Notes: generated from the sequence alone by a model not told the origin. Counted from the first letter of the stretch, positions 27,991 to 38,400 are shown. The stretch: 64,000 nt of DNA from Saprospiraceae bacterium (GCA_016714985.1 JADKBS010000008.1:62001-126000); one strand, 5' to 3'. Program-made: numbers and translations.

Positions 27991-28018
27991 GCTCATCACA
28001 TTTAAAAATCGGACGGCT

Positions 28019-29610
28019 ATGAAAGATGATTTACATAAAGACAAATTGGAGGAGTTCCTTCGAAAAAGCCTTGAAGGCCACAGCGAAGACCCTGCTGGCG
28101 ACCTTTGGTCGAAGATAGCGGCCAATATTGATACGCCCGTGGCGGATATGCCTTCGGCGGCACCGAGCCGATTGACTCCAAGGCTTCGGGTACTTCGCTC
28201 GTGGTGGCCGGCAGTAGCGGCGGCGGCAGTGGTGACGGGGCTGCTCGTCGGGCAGCATTTATACTTTAGTGGCAAAATCGAAAAACTGAACCAAGCATTG
28301 GAACAGAATGCCTCACAGTTGAAGGAATTGGCGCAAAAAAGGATTTCAGAACAACAGACATTGCCAATCGAGGAAGCCACCGAGGGCCAAATTGCCCCAC
28401 AAAGCGTGACCACCACCGAGCCTGAATTGCCAAGCAATGGCCCTCAAAATACCATACAGCCCGACCAACCGGCAAACCAAGCAGGGCCAATCATCAACCC
28501 GGCCAACCAATTTTCACAGGAAAAAAAGCAGGTACATGGAACTGACGGCACGGTGCCACCGACGTCCATTGTGAATGCACAGAACGTGGTAAAAAACGCT
28601 GGCAATCCAGTCGAAAACACGGCCCAAGCCAACGAAACGAAGCAGGTGCAAGTAGCGCACCCAGCCAATGCCCCAGTGGAAGAAGCTGTTGTTGCGAAGC
28701 AGTCCGACACGCCCAGCACTTGGGGACGGAAGCTGACGCCTATCACAATGCCTATACCAACTGCACCATCAGTGGCCTCTATCATACCGGCCAGTTTGCA
28801 GCAGGACAGCCGCTACATGGTTGGCTTGCAGATGATGCCGATGTTTACAAAAGCGAAAGCAGCGCGTGTAAAAAAACATGAACCAGACCAAGGCCCTTTT
28901 CCTCCCAAAGACGATAAATCATTCACAACTGATGACGAAAAGTCTATAAAATCTGGGATGGCTGGTGTGGTTTTCGAAACCAACCTATCCCCAAGGCTGC
29001 GGTTCGGTACTGGGTTCGGTTATCGCTCGTTGGACATTGAAACCACGCATAAAATATGCTTTGAATACGGCGATGGCAAGCCTGTCCACGGACCTCATGA
29101 TGAACGTGACTACGCGTATGAATTGAACACAGCCACTGGCTCCGTACAAATGTTGGTAAGCGCTTCCTCAACAGTTTCGCCATCCTCCCTTTCAGACACG
29201 ACAAAAGTTGAGGCCAGTGTCAAAACCAGCGAGCGCTTGGCTTTTGCTTCTGTGCCATTTTATGCCAATTACAGCTTCGGCAATGGAAGGCTGCGGGTAT
29301 TGGCCAAAGCGGGGCTTGTCCTGAACTTCCTGTTGGACAGCGATTTCAATTTGGACAGAATCGAGCGGCCAGCGGACGGTAAGTTCCAGTTTGACAGGCG
29401 GGAGTCCCGCCATGGTTCGCCTACGCAATTGCAAACAATTACCGCCTCCTACCTGGCCGGAATTGGCCTGGAATACCAACTATCCAAGTCGCTCAGCCTG
29501 CGGGCCGAGCCGACAGTGATGGGTTCGCTGACGAGTCTGCACAACAACCCACATATCGAATCTTCCGAGATTTCGGCGGGTTGAACCTCGGGGTGATGTA
29601 TAGTTTTTAA
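28019..29610 (+). CDS. Single-TM anti-sigma-like / outer-membrane beta-barrel fusion (frameshift near 3' end)
   Basis: About 530 residues after repair. The N-terminal 55 residues are soluble (KLEEFLRKSLEGHSEDP, like many anti-sigma N-termini). One membrane helix (about 61-83) is followed by a coiled-coil-like stretch (86-110), a long Q/N/P-rich spacer (about 115-255) and a C-terminal beta-strand-rich domain from about residue 260. The conceptual frame ends early at 29584, but the alternative frame from about 29549 continues IFRDFGGLNLGVMYSF and stops at 29610. This terminal Tyr-Ser-Phe matches an outer-membrane barrel end, so one base is probably missing. It may span the periplasm and link outer-membrane state to the ECF sigma factor encoded upstream (inference). 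Confidence 0.7.
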
Positions 29611-29618
29611 TGGGTTTG

Positions 29619-29750
29619 GCAACTACTTAGCAATGGGTGTTTTTTTGGGAAAAATTTTCAATTTTTCCCAAAAAAACACCCCAAAATGTGGGAAGAGAGA
29701 GAAAAAATGAAATTTTTTCTCTCTCTTCCCACACCCTCCTAAGCAATTGC
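29619..29750 (+). mobile_element. MITE with 8-bp target duplication, copy 2 (132 bp)
   Basis: Same structure as copy 1: ends GCAACTACTTAGCA and (complemented) GCAATTGCTTAGGAG, and both internal hairpins. The flanks are TGGGTTTG (29611-29618) and TGGATTTG (29751-29758), an 8-bp duplication with one mismatch. It is inserted only 8 bp after the stop of the upstream barrel gene. Confidence 0.83.
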
Positions 29751-30010
29751 TGGATTTGATTGATTAGATTGTTTGATTGTTAAAAATGTGATTTTTCAGC
29801 AATCAAATAAAATCATTAAACCTCGTGCAACCTTTTAATCCGGCATTTAACCTAATACTGCATCAACACAAATAAACAAGTTGCTCTATTAAAATTGCTA
29901 TTAAGCATTAAATCAAAAACCTTCACAAAACAAGGCTTTTGAAACACTTAAATGCTTCTGATTTAATAAAATTATTTTCCTGATTTTCTAACCAACCAAT
30001 ATTCTTTTTT
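29751..30010. other. AT-rich leader before the PepSY-like gene
   Basis: This 260-bp AT-rich intergenic region has TGATTGATTAGATTGTTTGA and a complementary CAATCAAATAAAATCATT pair. There is no gene. It presumably carries the promoter of the 30011 gene. Confidence 0.4.
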
Positions 30011-31054
30011 ATGAAAAATCTCATTTATGGGATGCTCGCAATGGGCATCATGGCCTTGGCTTTTGCCTGCCAGAAAGATTCAGCTGTTACAGCTACCGAC
30101 CTCATCAATGCCATTGCTAACTCCGACAGCAAGCAGGCAGTGAGCGTCGCAGAACTCCCAACAGAAGTACAAGATTACGTGGCGCTATCCTTTACGCCAG
30201 TTGAAATTGAAGCTGCATGGCACGTGCGTGGCAAGGGCTATGAAGTGGAACTCGAAGACGGCCAAGACCTCTATTTCCGTGATGGTGGCGAGTGCATGGG
30301 CACAAGCCGGGGCGGTGGCGGTGGCGTGTTCCGCTGCATGAGGGGCGACACAGTGGACGTAAGCGAACTTCCACAAGCCGCTGCCGACTACATCGCTGCC
30401 AATTACCCTACGCTCACCATCCAAACGGTGGTGTATAAAGCGCATGGCGACCGCACCGGCTACGCCGTCGAGCTTTCGGATGGCACCATCCTGCTTTTCA
30501 ACAGCGAGGGTGAATTCCATCACACTTGCGGTGATTTCCCAGGCGGCGGTGACGGTGACGGTCATGGAGGTCATGGCGGTCATGATGGCGACCACCATGG
30601 CAACCAAGGTGGTGACCACGGCCCCAACGGCCCACAAGGCGGCTGCACTGCTGGCGACAGCATTGACGTTGCAACCCTTCCAACTGCTGTTGCCGACTAC
30701 ATCACTGCCAATTATGGCGGCGAAACCATCGCTAATGCGGTTGTGAAGCCGAGTGGCAAATTCGGCGTGGAACTGTCTAGCGGCACGGTACTGCTGTTTG
30801 CTGCCGATGGCACCTTCATCAAGGTCTGCGACGGACAACCCGATGGTGGCCCGCACCACCACCATTGCGATACCCAAGTGACGATTGACGACCTGCCGCA
30901 AGCCGCACAAGACTATATCGCTGCGAATTATGCGGGTGAGACAGTCGAGCGTGGCTGCCAAAAGAACAACGGAAATTATATCGTGAAGCTGTCCAACGAT
31001 GTCAAAATCCTTTTCGACGCTGACGGAAACATGCTTTTCGATAGCGGAAACTAG
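30011..31054 (+). CDS. Lipoprotein with four PepSY-like repeats and a Gly/His-rich linker
   Basis: 347 residues. The lipoprotein signal ends at LAFAC (Cys20). Four PepSY-like (DUF2874-type) repeats follow, each built on the pattern LPxAAxDYIAANYxGxTI...YxVxLSDGTxLLFDxDGxF, at about residues 42-95, 113-165, 215-268 and 290-345. Between repeats 2 and 3 lies a linker of about 40 residues made of Gly, His and Asp (HGGHGGHDGDHHGNQGG), and PHHHH occurs before repeat 4. PepSY-like domains may bind peptides or inhibit proteases; the His/Asp linker could bind metal ions (inference). It is a surface or periplasmic lipoprotein with no enzymatic motif. Confidence 0.82.
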   Translation: MKNLIYGMLAMGIMALAFACQKDSAVTATDLINAIANSDSKQAVSVAELPTEVQDYVALSFTPVEIEAAWHVRGKGYEVELEDGQDLYFRDGGECMGTSRGGGGGVFRCMRGDTVDVSELPQAAADYIAANYPTLTIQTVVYKAHGDRTGYAVELSDGTILLFNSEGEFHHTCGDFPGGGDGDGHGGHGGHDGDHHGNQGGDHGPNGPQGGCTAGDSIDVATLPTAVADYITANYGGETIANAVVKPSGKFGVELSSGTVLLFAADGTFIKVCDGQPDGGPHHHHCDTQVTIDDLPQAAQDYIAANYAGETVERGCQKNNGNYIVKLSNDVKILFDADGNMLFDSGN

Positions 31055-31055
31055 G

Positions 31056-31170
31056 GAGTTGCGAGTTTCGAGATTCTAGTTGCGAGTTATGAGCAACATC
31101 AAGCACAATTAAAAGTATTTGCCACTAAAAACACGGCCCAACTCGCAACTCGAAACCCGCAACTCGCAAC
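31056..31170. repeat. Inverted GTTGCGAGTT word hairpin
   Basis: GAGTTGCGAGTTTCGAG words at 31056-31100 face CTCGCAACTCGAAACC and CGCAACTCGCAACT words at 31141-31170. The position after the PepSY-like gene suggests a transcript-end hairpin. The words resemble repeat family D. Confidence 0.7.
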
Positions 31171-31219
31171 TATTTTAAGCGCTTACAAATTTTCATAAAC
31201 AGTTAAGTTAGGTAGGCGG

Positions 31220-31227
31220 TACATTTG
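31220..31227 (+). promoter_or_regulatory. Promoter -7 element TACATTTG
   Basis: Exact TAnnTTTG match 46 bp before the CotH-protein start. No good -33 element is visible. Confidence 0.45.
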
Positions 31228-31272
31228 CCGCCTTCCGTTTTTTTTTTGACCAACTTGTAAAAATCCAGTTCA

Positions 31273-33633
31273 ATGAAAAAATACTCCGCACCTTTATTAC
31301 ACCTTTTGGCCATGCTGGCCATCAGCAACTTAGCAGCACAGAGCCTGCCCGACGAAATGCACTTCTCCGCCGATGGCCGACGCCTTGTGTCCGGTGGCAA
31401 TGAAACCACGGGCTTCTATGACGAGTCCGTTATGCACACCATCGAACTGATTTTCAATGAAACAAACTACTGGACATTGCTCACAAGCAACTACCAGTCA
31501 GGCACCGACCTCGGCGCTGTGATGGTGCTGAATGGCGACACGCTGGAGCACGAGGTAGGCGTCCGTTTCAAGGGGCAGACCTCCTATTCCATGAACCAGA
31601 ACAGCGATAAAAAATCGTTCAACATCACCCTCGACTTTGCAGACCCCGCTCAGGACATCGATGGCTACGAGACCCTGAACCTCAACAACTGCTTCCAGGA
31701 TCCCTCCTTCATCAGGGAGGTGCTTTACCTGCACCAAAGCCGCAACCACAACCAATCCTTAAAGGCTAATTATGCAAACCTTTATATCAATGGCCAGTAC
31801 TGGGGCCCCTACCCCAGTGTGCAGGCGCTTGACAACAAGTTCATCCGGGAGTGGTTCCTCAGCAGCGACGGCACCCGCTGGCGGGCGCTGAAGACCATTG
31901 GTGGTGGTGGGCCTGGCGGTGGCGGAACGGGCGGTCCCTTCGGCACGGGCTATTCTTCGCTCAACTGGCTGAATACCTCAGATACCACCGAGTATAAAAA
32001 ATACTATACCCTAAAGAAAAGCAGCAAAACCAACCCTTGGGAAGACCTTGTGAAGGTTTGCGACAAGCTGAACAACACCCCATTGGCCGCCTTGGAGGAC
32101 ACCATCAAGCACTACATGGACCTCGACCGCACCCTTTGGTTTCTTGCTACCGAAATTGCTTTCGCCGACGACGACGGCTACGTACACAAGGGCGGCATGG
32201 ACTACTTCCTTTATTGGGAACCCGAAACCAAGTTGATGGTGCCGCTGGAATACGACGGCAACAGCATCATGGAGAGCATGGCGGCCACTTGGAGTCCGTT
32301 CTACCACGCCAATGACGCCAATTATGCCCTCGTCAACCGGCTTTTTGCCGTACCGGCAATACGGCAACGCTACTTGGCACACCTGCGCACCATCGTCGCC
32401 GATGACATGCAGCAAGTTGAAATTGACAGCTTAATTGACCATTATTTCACCCTGCTCGACCCACATGTGAACGCAGACCCGAAGAAGATTTACACCTACC
32501 AAGAATTCCTGAGCGAACGCACGGCGCTCAAGGGCCTTTTCCAAACCCGCCGCAACACCATCAACAACAACGCCGAGGTAAATGCACAGGGCCTGACCAT
32601 CGGCAGCGCTGTCATGTCATCGGCAAATGGCACTTGGGCAAGCCCAAATGCGGGCGAACCAGCCACCGTCATGGCGCAGGTAAGCGGTTCGGCTGGCATC
32701 AATCGGGTGAACCTTTACTACGCCACGGGCCTCAAAGGCAATTTTGAAAAAACACAAATGCTCGACGATGGGGCACACAACGATGGCGCAGCCAACGACG
32801 GCCTTTTCGGCGCAGAAATACCCGGCTTCGGCAATGGCAGCTACGTCCGTTTTTACGTGGAAGCCATCGCCAACAACACGGCAAAGACGGCCTCGTACCA
32901 CCCAAAGGGCGCCGAGTACGATGTGTTCATTTATAAAATCGGCGTGTCGGAATTCTTCGACAGCCCCGTGGTCGTCAACGAAATCATGGCCAGCAACGAG
33001 GCCGCCGTGGCTGATCAGGACGGCGAATTCGAGGACTGGATTGAGCTGTACAACAATTCCGCCGACCCCGTTGACCTCAGCGGCTGGTACCTCTCCGACA
33101 ACTACTCGAACCTCGGCAAATGGGCCTTCCCCGACGGCACGACCATCCTCGGCAACGGCTACCTCATCGTCTGGGCCGACGAGGACGGCAGCCAGGGCGG
33201 CCTCCATGCCAATTTCAAGCTATCGGCCAGCGGCGAGGCGCTCTACCTGCTCGACAGCGACCTGCGCATCGGCCAGGAAGTGGAATTCGGGCAGCAGGAA
33301 ACCGACAAGGGCTATGCACGGGTGCCCAACGGCACGGGCGATTTCGTCATCCAAACGCATACCTTCTATGCCAACAACGAGAGCGGCGTGAACGCCGTGA
33401 ATGATATTGCTTCGCAAAAACAGTTGGAAATCTTCCCGAACCCTACCGCCGGACAACTGACCGTTCGGACTTCGGCCACGCAGCCCCTGCGCCTGCAAGC
33501 CTACAATGCCCAAGGGCAACGGGTGCTGGAAAGGGAGTTCCAAGGCTTCGCCCAATTGGACATCAGCCATTGGCAGCCGGGTATTTACTGGCTGAAGACG
33601 GGGAATGCAACCCGCAAGGTGGTTAAAGAATAA
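31273..33633 (+). CDS. CotH-kinase / lamin-tail-domain secreted protein with T9SS type A signal
   Basis: 786 residues. A signal peptide (1-22, NLAAQ) is followed by a CotH kinase-like domain (about 50-400) with the characteristic GVRFKGQTSYSMNQNSDKKSF, ETLNLNNCFQDPSFIRE and MVPLEYDGNSIM segments. A beta-sandwich linker (about 440-545) leads to a lamin-tail (LTD) domain (VVNEIMASNEAAVADQDGEF and IELYNNSADPVDLSGWYLSD, about 565-680). The C-terminus is a T9SS type A sorting domain (EIFPNPTAGQLTV, then PGIYWLK near the end). CotH proteins are protein kinases in spore coats and effectors, but secreted bacterial relatives may modify or bind surface proteins. The gene is intact. Confidence 0.9.
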   Translation: MKKYSAPLLHLLAMLAISNLAAQSLPDEMHFSADGRRLVSGGNETTGFYDESVMHTIELIFNETNYWTLLTSNYQSGTDLGAVMVLNGDTLEHEVGVRFKGQTSYSMNQNSDKKSFNITLDFADPAQDIDGYETLNLNNCFQDPSFIREVLYLHQSRNHNQSLKANYANLYINGQYWGPYPSVQALDNKFIREWFLSSDGTRWRALKTIGGGGPGGGGTGGPFGTGYSSLNWLNTSDTTEYKKYYTLKKSSKTNPWEDLVKVCDKLNNTPLAALEDTIKHYMDLDRTLWFLATEIAFADDDGYVHKGGMDYFLYWEPETKLMVPLEYDGNSIMESMAATWSPFYHANDANYALVNRLFAVPAIRQRYLAHLRTIVADDMQQVEIDSLIDHYFTLLDPHVNADPKKIYTYQEFLSERTALKGLFQTRRNTINNNAEVNAQGLTIGSAVMSSANGTWASPNAGEPATVMAQVSGSAGINRVNLYYATGLKGNFEKTQMLDDGAHNDGAANDGLFGAEIPGFGNGSYVRFYVEAIANNTAKTASYHPKGAEYDVFIYKIGVSEFFDSPVVVNEIMASNEAAVADQDGEFEDWIELYNNSADPVDLSGWYLSDNYSNLGKWAFPDGTTILGNGYLIVWADEDGSQGGLHANFKLSASGEALYLLDSDLRIGQEVEFGQQETDKGYARVPNGTGDFVIQTHTFYANNESGVNAVNDIASQKQLEIFPNPTAGQLTVRTSATQPLRLQAYNAQGQRVLEREFQGFAQLDISHWQPGIYWLKTGNATRKVVKE

Positions 33634-33655
33634 TAGAGAGCGTGTTTATTTTTGG

Positions 33656-33685
33656 CCCGGTCAGCGAGAGTTGACCGGGTTTTTT
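33656..33685 (+). terminator. Rho-independent terminator
   Basis: CCCGGTCA / TTGACCGGG stem with a GCGAGAG loop and a T6 tail, 22 bp after the CotH-protein stop. Confidence 0.9.
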
Positions 33686-33917
33686 GTTGCAATTTTTTTG
33701 GGTGGGGTTGGATGAGAAGTGGTGGGGGAATGGCACTAGTTGAGTGGAGGGTGATGTCGAGGAGGGGTTAATAACGTTTTGCAGCTTGGCGAACTGGTGG
33801 AAATCGAAGGCCAAATGCAGTATTGCACAAAAGTTCAATTGAAGAGCTGCCATAGAATTAAGCACTAAACCCGCTATTATGCCATACTGCTGTTGTGTCA
33901 TTGCTCTTTTATTTCGT

Positions 33918-35324
33918 TCAATTTTTCAAATATACTTCGTCTCTAACATAGCTGTTATTCAACCAAAAGCTGTGTTTTGTATATTTATTTTCTTTTGTCA
34001 ATTTATCTCTTTCCGGCAAAGGATAAGTATCGGAAGTATCCCTTGCGTGAGGTCGAACGTGAGAAATTGAACTGAATTTTTTGCTAGGAAAATTCGTGAG
34101 ACGTCCTTCCGTGCCATATTTTTTAGGTTTTATTTCTTTCACGATATCGCCACTTGCGACAACTTGTTTAGTCTTGTTCCAAACTTTTTCAACTTCAAGC
34201 AAATCAGAGTAAGGCATATTCCAAAATTTCACCTTTCTTAAAACCAGTTTTTCGTCTTCATCCTGAAAGAAAACAAAAAGAAATTTATGCTCCAATATTT
34301 CTTTAAAATCAGCGTTTTCCCAATCTTCTTTTACAAGTTCTTCATATTTGAAAGCTGGAAATGAAATGTCTTCTTTTGGCAAATTGTTTTTATTTAACCG
34401 AACCGTTTTTACTATAATTTCAGCTTTTTCAAATTCTTCAATTTCTTTATCAAAAGAAATTCCGAGAATAGCTTTTGCTAGATTTGCATAATAATTTTTG
34501 GCTTTTCGGTTTAAACCCAAGCCTAATTCCTGAAGGATTCCTTCTTCCGTTTTTCCGTAAAAAGGCTTGAATTTAGCAATTACAATTTCCTCAATTGTCT
34601 GCTTTTTTGCAACTACAGCTGATGGAATTAATTTACCATAAAGCTCTGAAGGCTCATTGGCAATCGAAGCAATAATATGGTTTACATAACCTTGTTTTAG
34701 CGAATATGCTCGTTGTTTAGCAGGAATATCGCTAAAAGGTTGCGGCCTTGTCGAACTTGCATTTGCTCCTTTCGTGCAAGCACCTAGATAAAACGTGTCA
34801 CCCTCGGAAAGTTCGTGTGCTTTGCCGTCTGCAACCTTTTGTTTGATTACTTCCCAATCCTTTTTGATAATTTCTAAGTCTGCATTCGGAAAACTCCACT
34901 CATCAACTAGTTTTATGAGGTAGTCAAGAATATCATCAGATTCCGCCTGATGTAAATAAAATACCAAAAGAATATTTACGTTCTTTCTCCAAAATGAACT
35001 TGTTTCAAAATCTTGATTTACAATCTCCAAATAGTTGATTATATTAAGAACAAGTCTTTCTTTCGAACGCAATTCTGAGCTTTTAAGTTTTTTTAATGGG
35101 GAGGACTTAAGTTCTAACTTGGCAATTGGAAAATCTGGTTTTGAGTCGGAGTTTAGCTTATATTGAAAATAGAACTCTTCGAGTATTTGCCCAAAATGTC
35201 CTTTGCCTTTGCGGTTGTTCCGTATTAGGTCAGCATCACATACTTGCCTCAGAGTTTTTCCCTTGAGCAACTTAGCATAGTCAATTATTGACTTTTTATC
35301 TTCAGGATTGTAAGGCAACTTCAT
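33918..35324 (-). CDS. Sau3AI/MutH-family type II restriction endonuclease (predicted GATC)
   Basis: 468 residues, close to Sau3AI. The N-terminal catalytic motif DFPIAKLELKSSP has Asp, Glu and Lys spaced D-x6-E-x-K, the spacing found in MutH. The ILEEFYFQYKLNSDSKPDFP lead-in also fits. A second, C-terminal half of similar size resembles the effector MutH-like domain of Sau3AI and could bind a second site. It should cleave unmethylated GATC (inferred from family). The start at 35324 lies inside the end of the methyltransferase gene (overlap about 23 bp), so the two are translationally coupled. The DNA is much more AT-rich than its neighbours, pointing to horizontal gain. Confidence 0.85.
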   Translation of the reverse strand: MKLPYNPEDKKSIIDYAKLLKGKTLRQVCDADLIRNNRKGKGHFGQILEEFYFQYKLNSDSKPDFPIAKLELKSSPLKKLKSSELRSKERLVLNIINYLEIVNQDFETSSFWRKNVNILLVFYLHQAESDDILDYLIKLVDEWSFPNADLEIIKKDWEVIKQKVADGKAHELSEGDTFYLGACTKGANASSTRPQPFSDIPAKQRAYSLKQGYVNHIIASIANEPSELYGKLIPSAVVAKKQTIEEIVIAKFKPFYGKTEEGILQELGLGLNRKAKNYYANLAKAILGISFDKEIEEFEKAEIIVKTVRLNKNNLPKEDISFPAFKYEELVKEDWENADFKEILEHKFLFVFFQDEDEKLVLRKVKFWNMPYSDLLEVEKVWNKTKQVVASGDIVKEIKPKKYGTEGRLTNFPSKKFSSISHVRPHARDTSDTYPLPERDKLTKENKYTKHSFWLNNSYVRDEVYLKN

Positions 35325-36592
35325 TCGTTATTTTTTGATTTAAAGCGATTCCTATTTTTTCAATTACTCCAACCACTAAAGCATTACCCATAAAAAAAGC
35401 CCTCTTTGTATCTGAAAACCCATCAAGTTTTGTATGGTCGTCAGGAAACATATTCAAGCGTTCAAGTTCAACAGGTGAAAGTCGTCTGTAACCTTTTGGG
35501 GTTTGAATGACGTGTTTGAATCTTGATGGAGATTTCCTCCTTCACCCGTGATAATTGTTCTCGAAGGTCTGTCAAGCGAATCAGGAAAAATCATGCCTCC
35601 TTCGCTATAATGATATTCAAAACCTTGAGCGTTTTTCCTAACTTCCTTTTTAGGTCCTTTTAAATAAATCCATTGATTAAGGGCATTGCTGTCAATGTAT
35701 AACTCAGATTTAACTTCTCCATTCTGAATCAAATCACCCAAAACAGTATAATCACCTTCATAATTTGGTTGCGTTTTTATGGTTGTGACTAATCCATCTA
35801 TCATTAATCCGGTATTTTCAAAAACTCCAGTTACTCCGTTCTTATTGAAGTTTTCAGAAATTGAAACAATACCTCCTTTAAGTTTGAATTCTGTCGGGAA
35901 CAAAGTGTTTTCGGATATGACAGGAAAGGCTTCGGCTAATGTCCCTTCTTTCAAAATCCATTCTGTTGGTGCAACTTCTTTTAAAGCCTCATAAATATTA
36001 GTTCCCCGAAGATATGCAAGTATGAAAATCCTTCTTCGCCTTTGAGGCATACCAAAGTCGGCTGCATTAATTACTCTCCATTCTACAGCATAACCTAATT
36101 CATTTAAACTTTGCAGAATGATGGCAAAGTCTCGTCCTCGTTGCCCTGATGGAGAAATGAGAAGTCTGTCAACATTTTCAAGGAATAAATATTGTGGCTT
36201 TTTATGTTTTTCTGAAAGTATTTTGTGAATGCTCCACCATAAAACGCCTTTTTTCCCAATAAGTCCTTTGGAATTTTTTAAGGTCGTTGCAACGGAGTAG
36301 TCTTGACAAGGAAACCCTCCAACTAACAAATCATGGTCAGGAATTTCAGAAACATCAACTTTTGAAATATCTATATTTGAATGACCGTCTTTTCCAAATC
36401 GATTCTCATAAACCAAAGAAGCGTGTTGCATTATTGTTGAAGGTTCCCATTGGTTACTCCAGACTACCTTGTAAGGTGACATTAGCCCTTTTTATATCCT
36501 GATGACGCAGATTTTCCATTCCAGCCCTCAAGTCCAAGACGAAAGCCTCCAACGCCTGCAAATAATTCTACAACCTTAATTTCATTTTCCAT
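35302..36592 (-). CDS. C5-cytosine DNA methyltransferase, partner of the GATC endonuclease (two frameshifts)
   Basis: About 430 residues after repair. From the ATG at 36592 the first frame gives motif I, VVELFAGVGGFRLGLEGW, ending at a one-base slip in an A-run near 36493-36497. The main frame carries motif IV GGFPCQDYSVA with the catalytic Cys, motif VI ENVDRL and motif VIII PQRRRRIFILA. A second slip near 35530 (AAA run after GEGG) leads to SPSRFKHVIQ, then GYRRLSPVELERLNMFPD and the final motif X region GNALVVGVIEKIG, stopping at 35302. All ten-motif landmarks are present once repaired. It protects host DNA, probably as GAT-5mC. Both slips are single A deletions, consistent with sequencing error. 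Confidence 0.87.
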
Positions 36593-36711
36593 TATGAACA
36601 GTTTTCAAGTATTTAACTTTTTCTTCTGCAATTTTAAAATGCCTAAACCTGCCTCCTCATCAATGAGTCCGCAAAATAACCCAATCTCCCAAAAATTCCC
36701 AAACCCCCATC

Positions 36712-38102
36712 TCAATTTCCCCCCACCCACCGCATCAACCCCGCACAAAACATCCCCCCATACGTCCCAATCGCATAGCCCAGCACGGCCAGCAGCACGC
36801 CGACCGGGGCCAACGCCGTGCTGAATGCACTCGCCATCACGGGCGCAGAGGCCGCCCCGCCGATATTGGCTTGCGAGCCTACGGCAAGGAAGAAGAAGGG
36901 CGCCCGAATCAGCTTGGCCACGGCGAACATCACCAGCCCGTGCGTGGCCATCCAGATGAAGCCGACGACGAACAGACCGAGGTTTTCGCCAATTTTCAGC
37001 AGGTTCATCTGCATGCCGATGCTGGCCACCAACAGGTAGATGAATACGCTGCCCCAGCGGCTCGCCCCCACGCCCTCGAAGCGCTTGGCCGGGGTGAACG
37101 ACAGGGCAATGCCGATGAACGTTGCAAATAGCACCACCCAAAAGAACGGCTTGGCCAGCGAGTCCAGCCGGGCAGCTTTTAGGGCTTCCATATTGGCGTT
37201 CATCAGATCTATAACGTTGGTGGCAAGCAGGTGCGCCAGCGCCACCCCACCGAAGGTGAGGCCCATGAGCATCACCATGTCACGGGTACCGGGCACCCGC
37301 TCGATGCTGGCCCGGTAGGTGGCGATTTTCTCTTGCAGCGCATCAATGCCGGAAGTGTCGGCTTTGAGCCAGCGGTCAATCCGGTTGGTGTTTTTGGCAC
37401 CGTATAGCAGTAAGGCCATCCAGATATTGGCGACGATGACATCCACCACGACCACCGTGCCGAAGAGGGTATTGTCCACTTCGTAAATCTGTTTGAGTGC
37501 CATCTGGTTCGGGCCGCCGCCAATCCAACTGCCAGCGATGCAGGAGAGGCCCCGCCACACGTTGTCGTGCTCGGCAGGGATGAAGCCATCGGGGAAGAAG
37601 GTGTAAACCGCCCAAAGCGCTACCGGCCCACCGAGAATGACGCCCAGCGTTCCCGTCAGGAACATGATGATGGCCTTTGGCCCAAGGCCGATGATGCCCT
37701 TCAAGTCCAAGCTCAAGCAAAACAGCAACAGGCTGGCAGGCAGGAAATAATTGGTGGAAACGCTGTAGGCCGCCGCCTCCCGCTTGTATTCCCCATAAAC
37801 AGCGGCGTCTATTTTATTGGCCTCCAGCCAATGGGTCATTTTCTCGAAATTGAGGTCGGTGGGCGGCGTGTGGCCGAGTTGCCGAAGGGCATCCAGCAGG
37901 TCGTTGTCGTACCACTCCGGGGCGATGAGGCCGAGCGGCCAGTTGAGCAATGCTGGCAGGAAATAACAGAGCAGCAGCCCTGGCGCGAACTTGTAGAACT
38001 TCGTCCAGAAAGGCGTTTTCAGTGCCTCGGTATAAAAACAAGCGCCAGCACAGTGGCCAGCAGGCCAAAAATGATGGCGTTATTGGTGAAGATTGGCTCC
38101 AT
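36712..38102 (-). CDS. DUF819-family membrane protein (one frameshift near N-terminus)
   Basis: About 463 residues after repair. From the ATG at 38102 the reading MEPIFTNNAIIFGLLATVLA continues until a missing base in a T-run near 38034 (AAAAA on the plus strand). The other frame then gives YTEALKTPFWTKFYKFAPG and runs to 36712. About ten membrane helices are present, along with DUF819 blocks such as CIAGSWIGGGPNQMALK (about 190) and SQANIGGAASAPVMASAF near the C-terminus. The family is related to bile-acid/sodium-type symporters; the substrate is unknown. The frameshift removes only the first membrane helix if left uncorrected. Confidence 0.85.
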
Positions 38103-38161
38103 AGGAAGGATTGAAGGATTGAAGGATTGAGGGATTGAGGGATTGAAGGATTGAAGGATTG
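38103..38161. repeat. GAAGGATTGAAGGATT word repeat
   Basis: Tandem GGATTGAAGGATTGAGGGATT words upstream of the DUF819 gene; the same words occur in the fumC leader (9951-9983). Confidence 0.75.
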
Positions 38162-38324
38162 AATTGGGGCAGGGGCGCTAAGGTAGCCTTTGAGCACAAA
38201 ATTTCGGGAAGGTATCTTTTAGTCAGGCTGTCGTCCACTAAACAAAGCAGCCAAGTCATTGGGTATAAAGGTTGCCAAATCGGATAAGTGTTTTAGTTGC
38301 AGCGCACTGGAATATTTTTCGCAC

Positions 38325-38400
38325 CAAAGCCATGAAACAATCCAACAATGAAGCAATTCAACAATGAAGTAATGAAGCAATTCAACAATCCAACAATTTC
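38325..38400. repeat. CAACAATGAAGCAATT word repeat
   Basis: Iterated CAATCCAACAATGAAG and CAATTCAACAATGAAG words directly after the subtilisin stop (minus strand). Confidence 0.7.
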
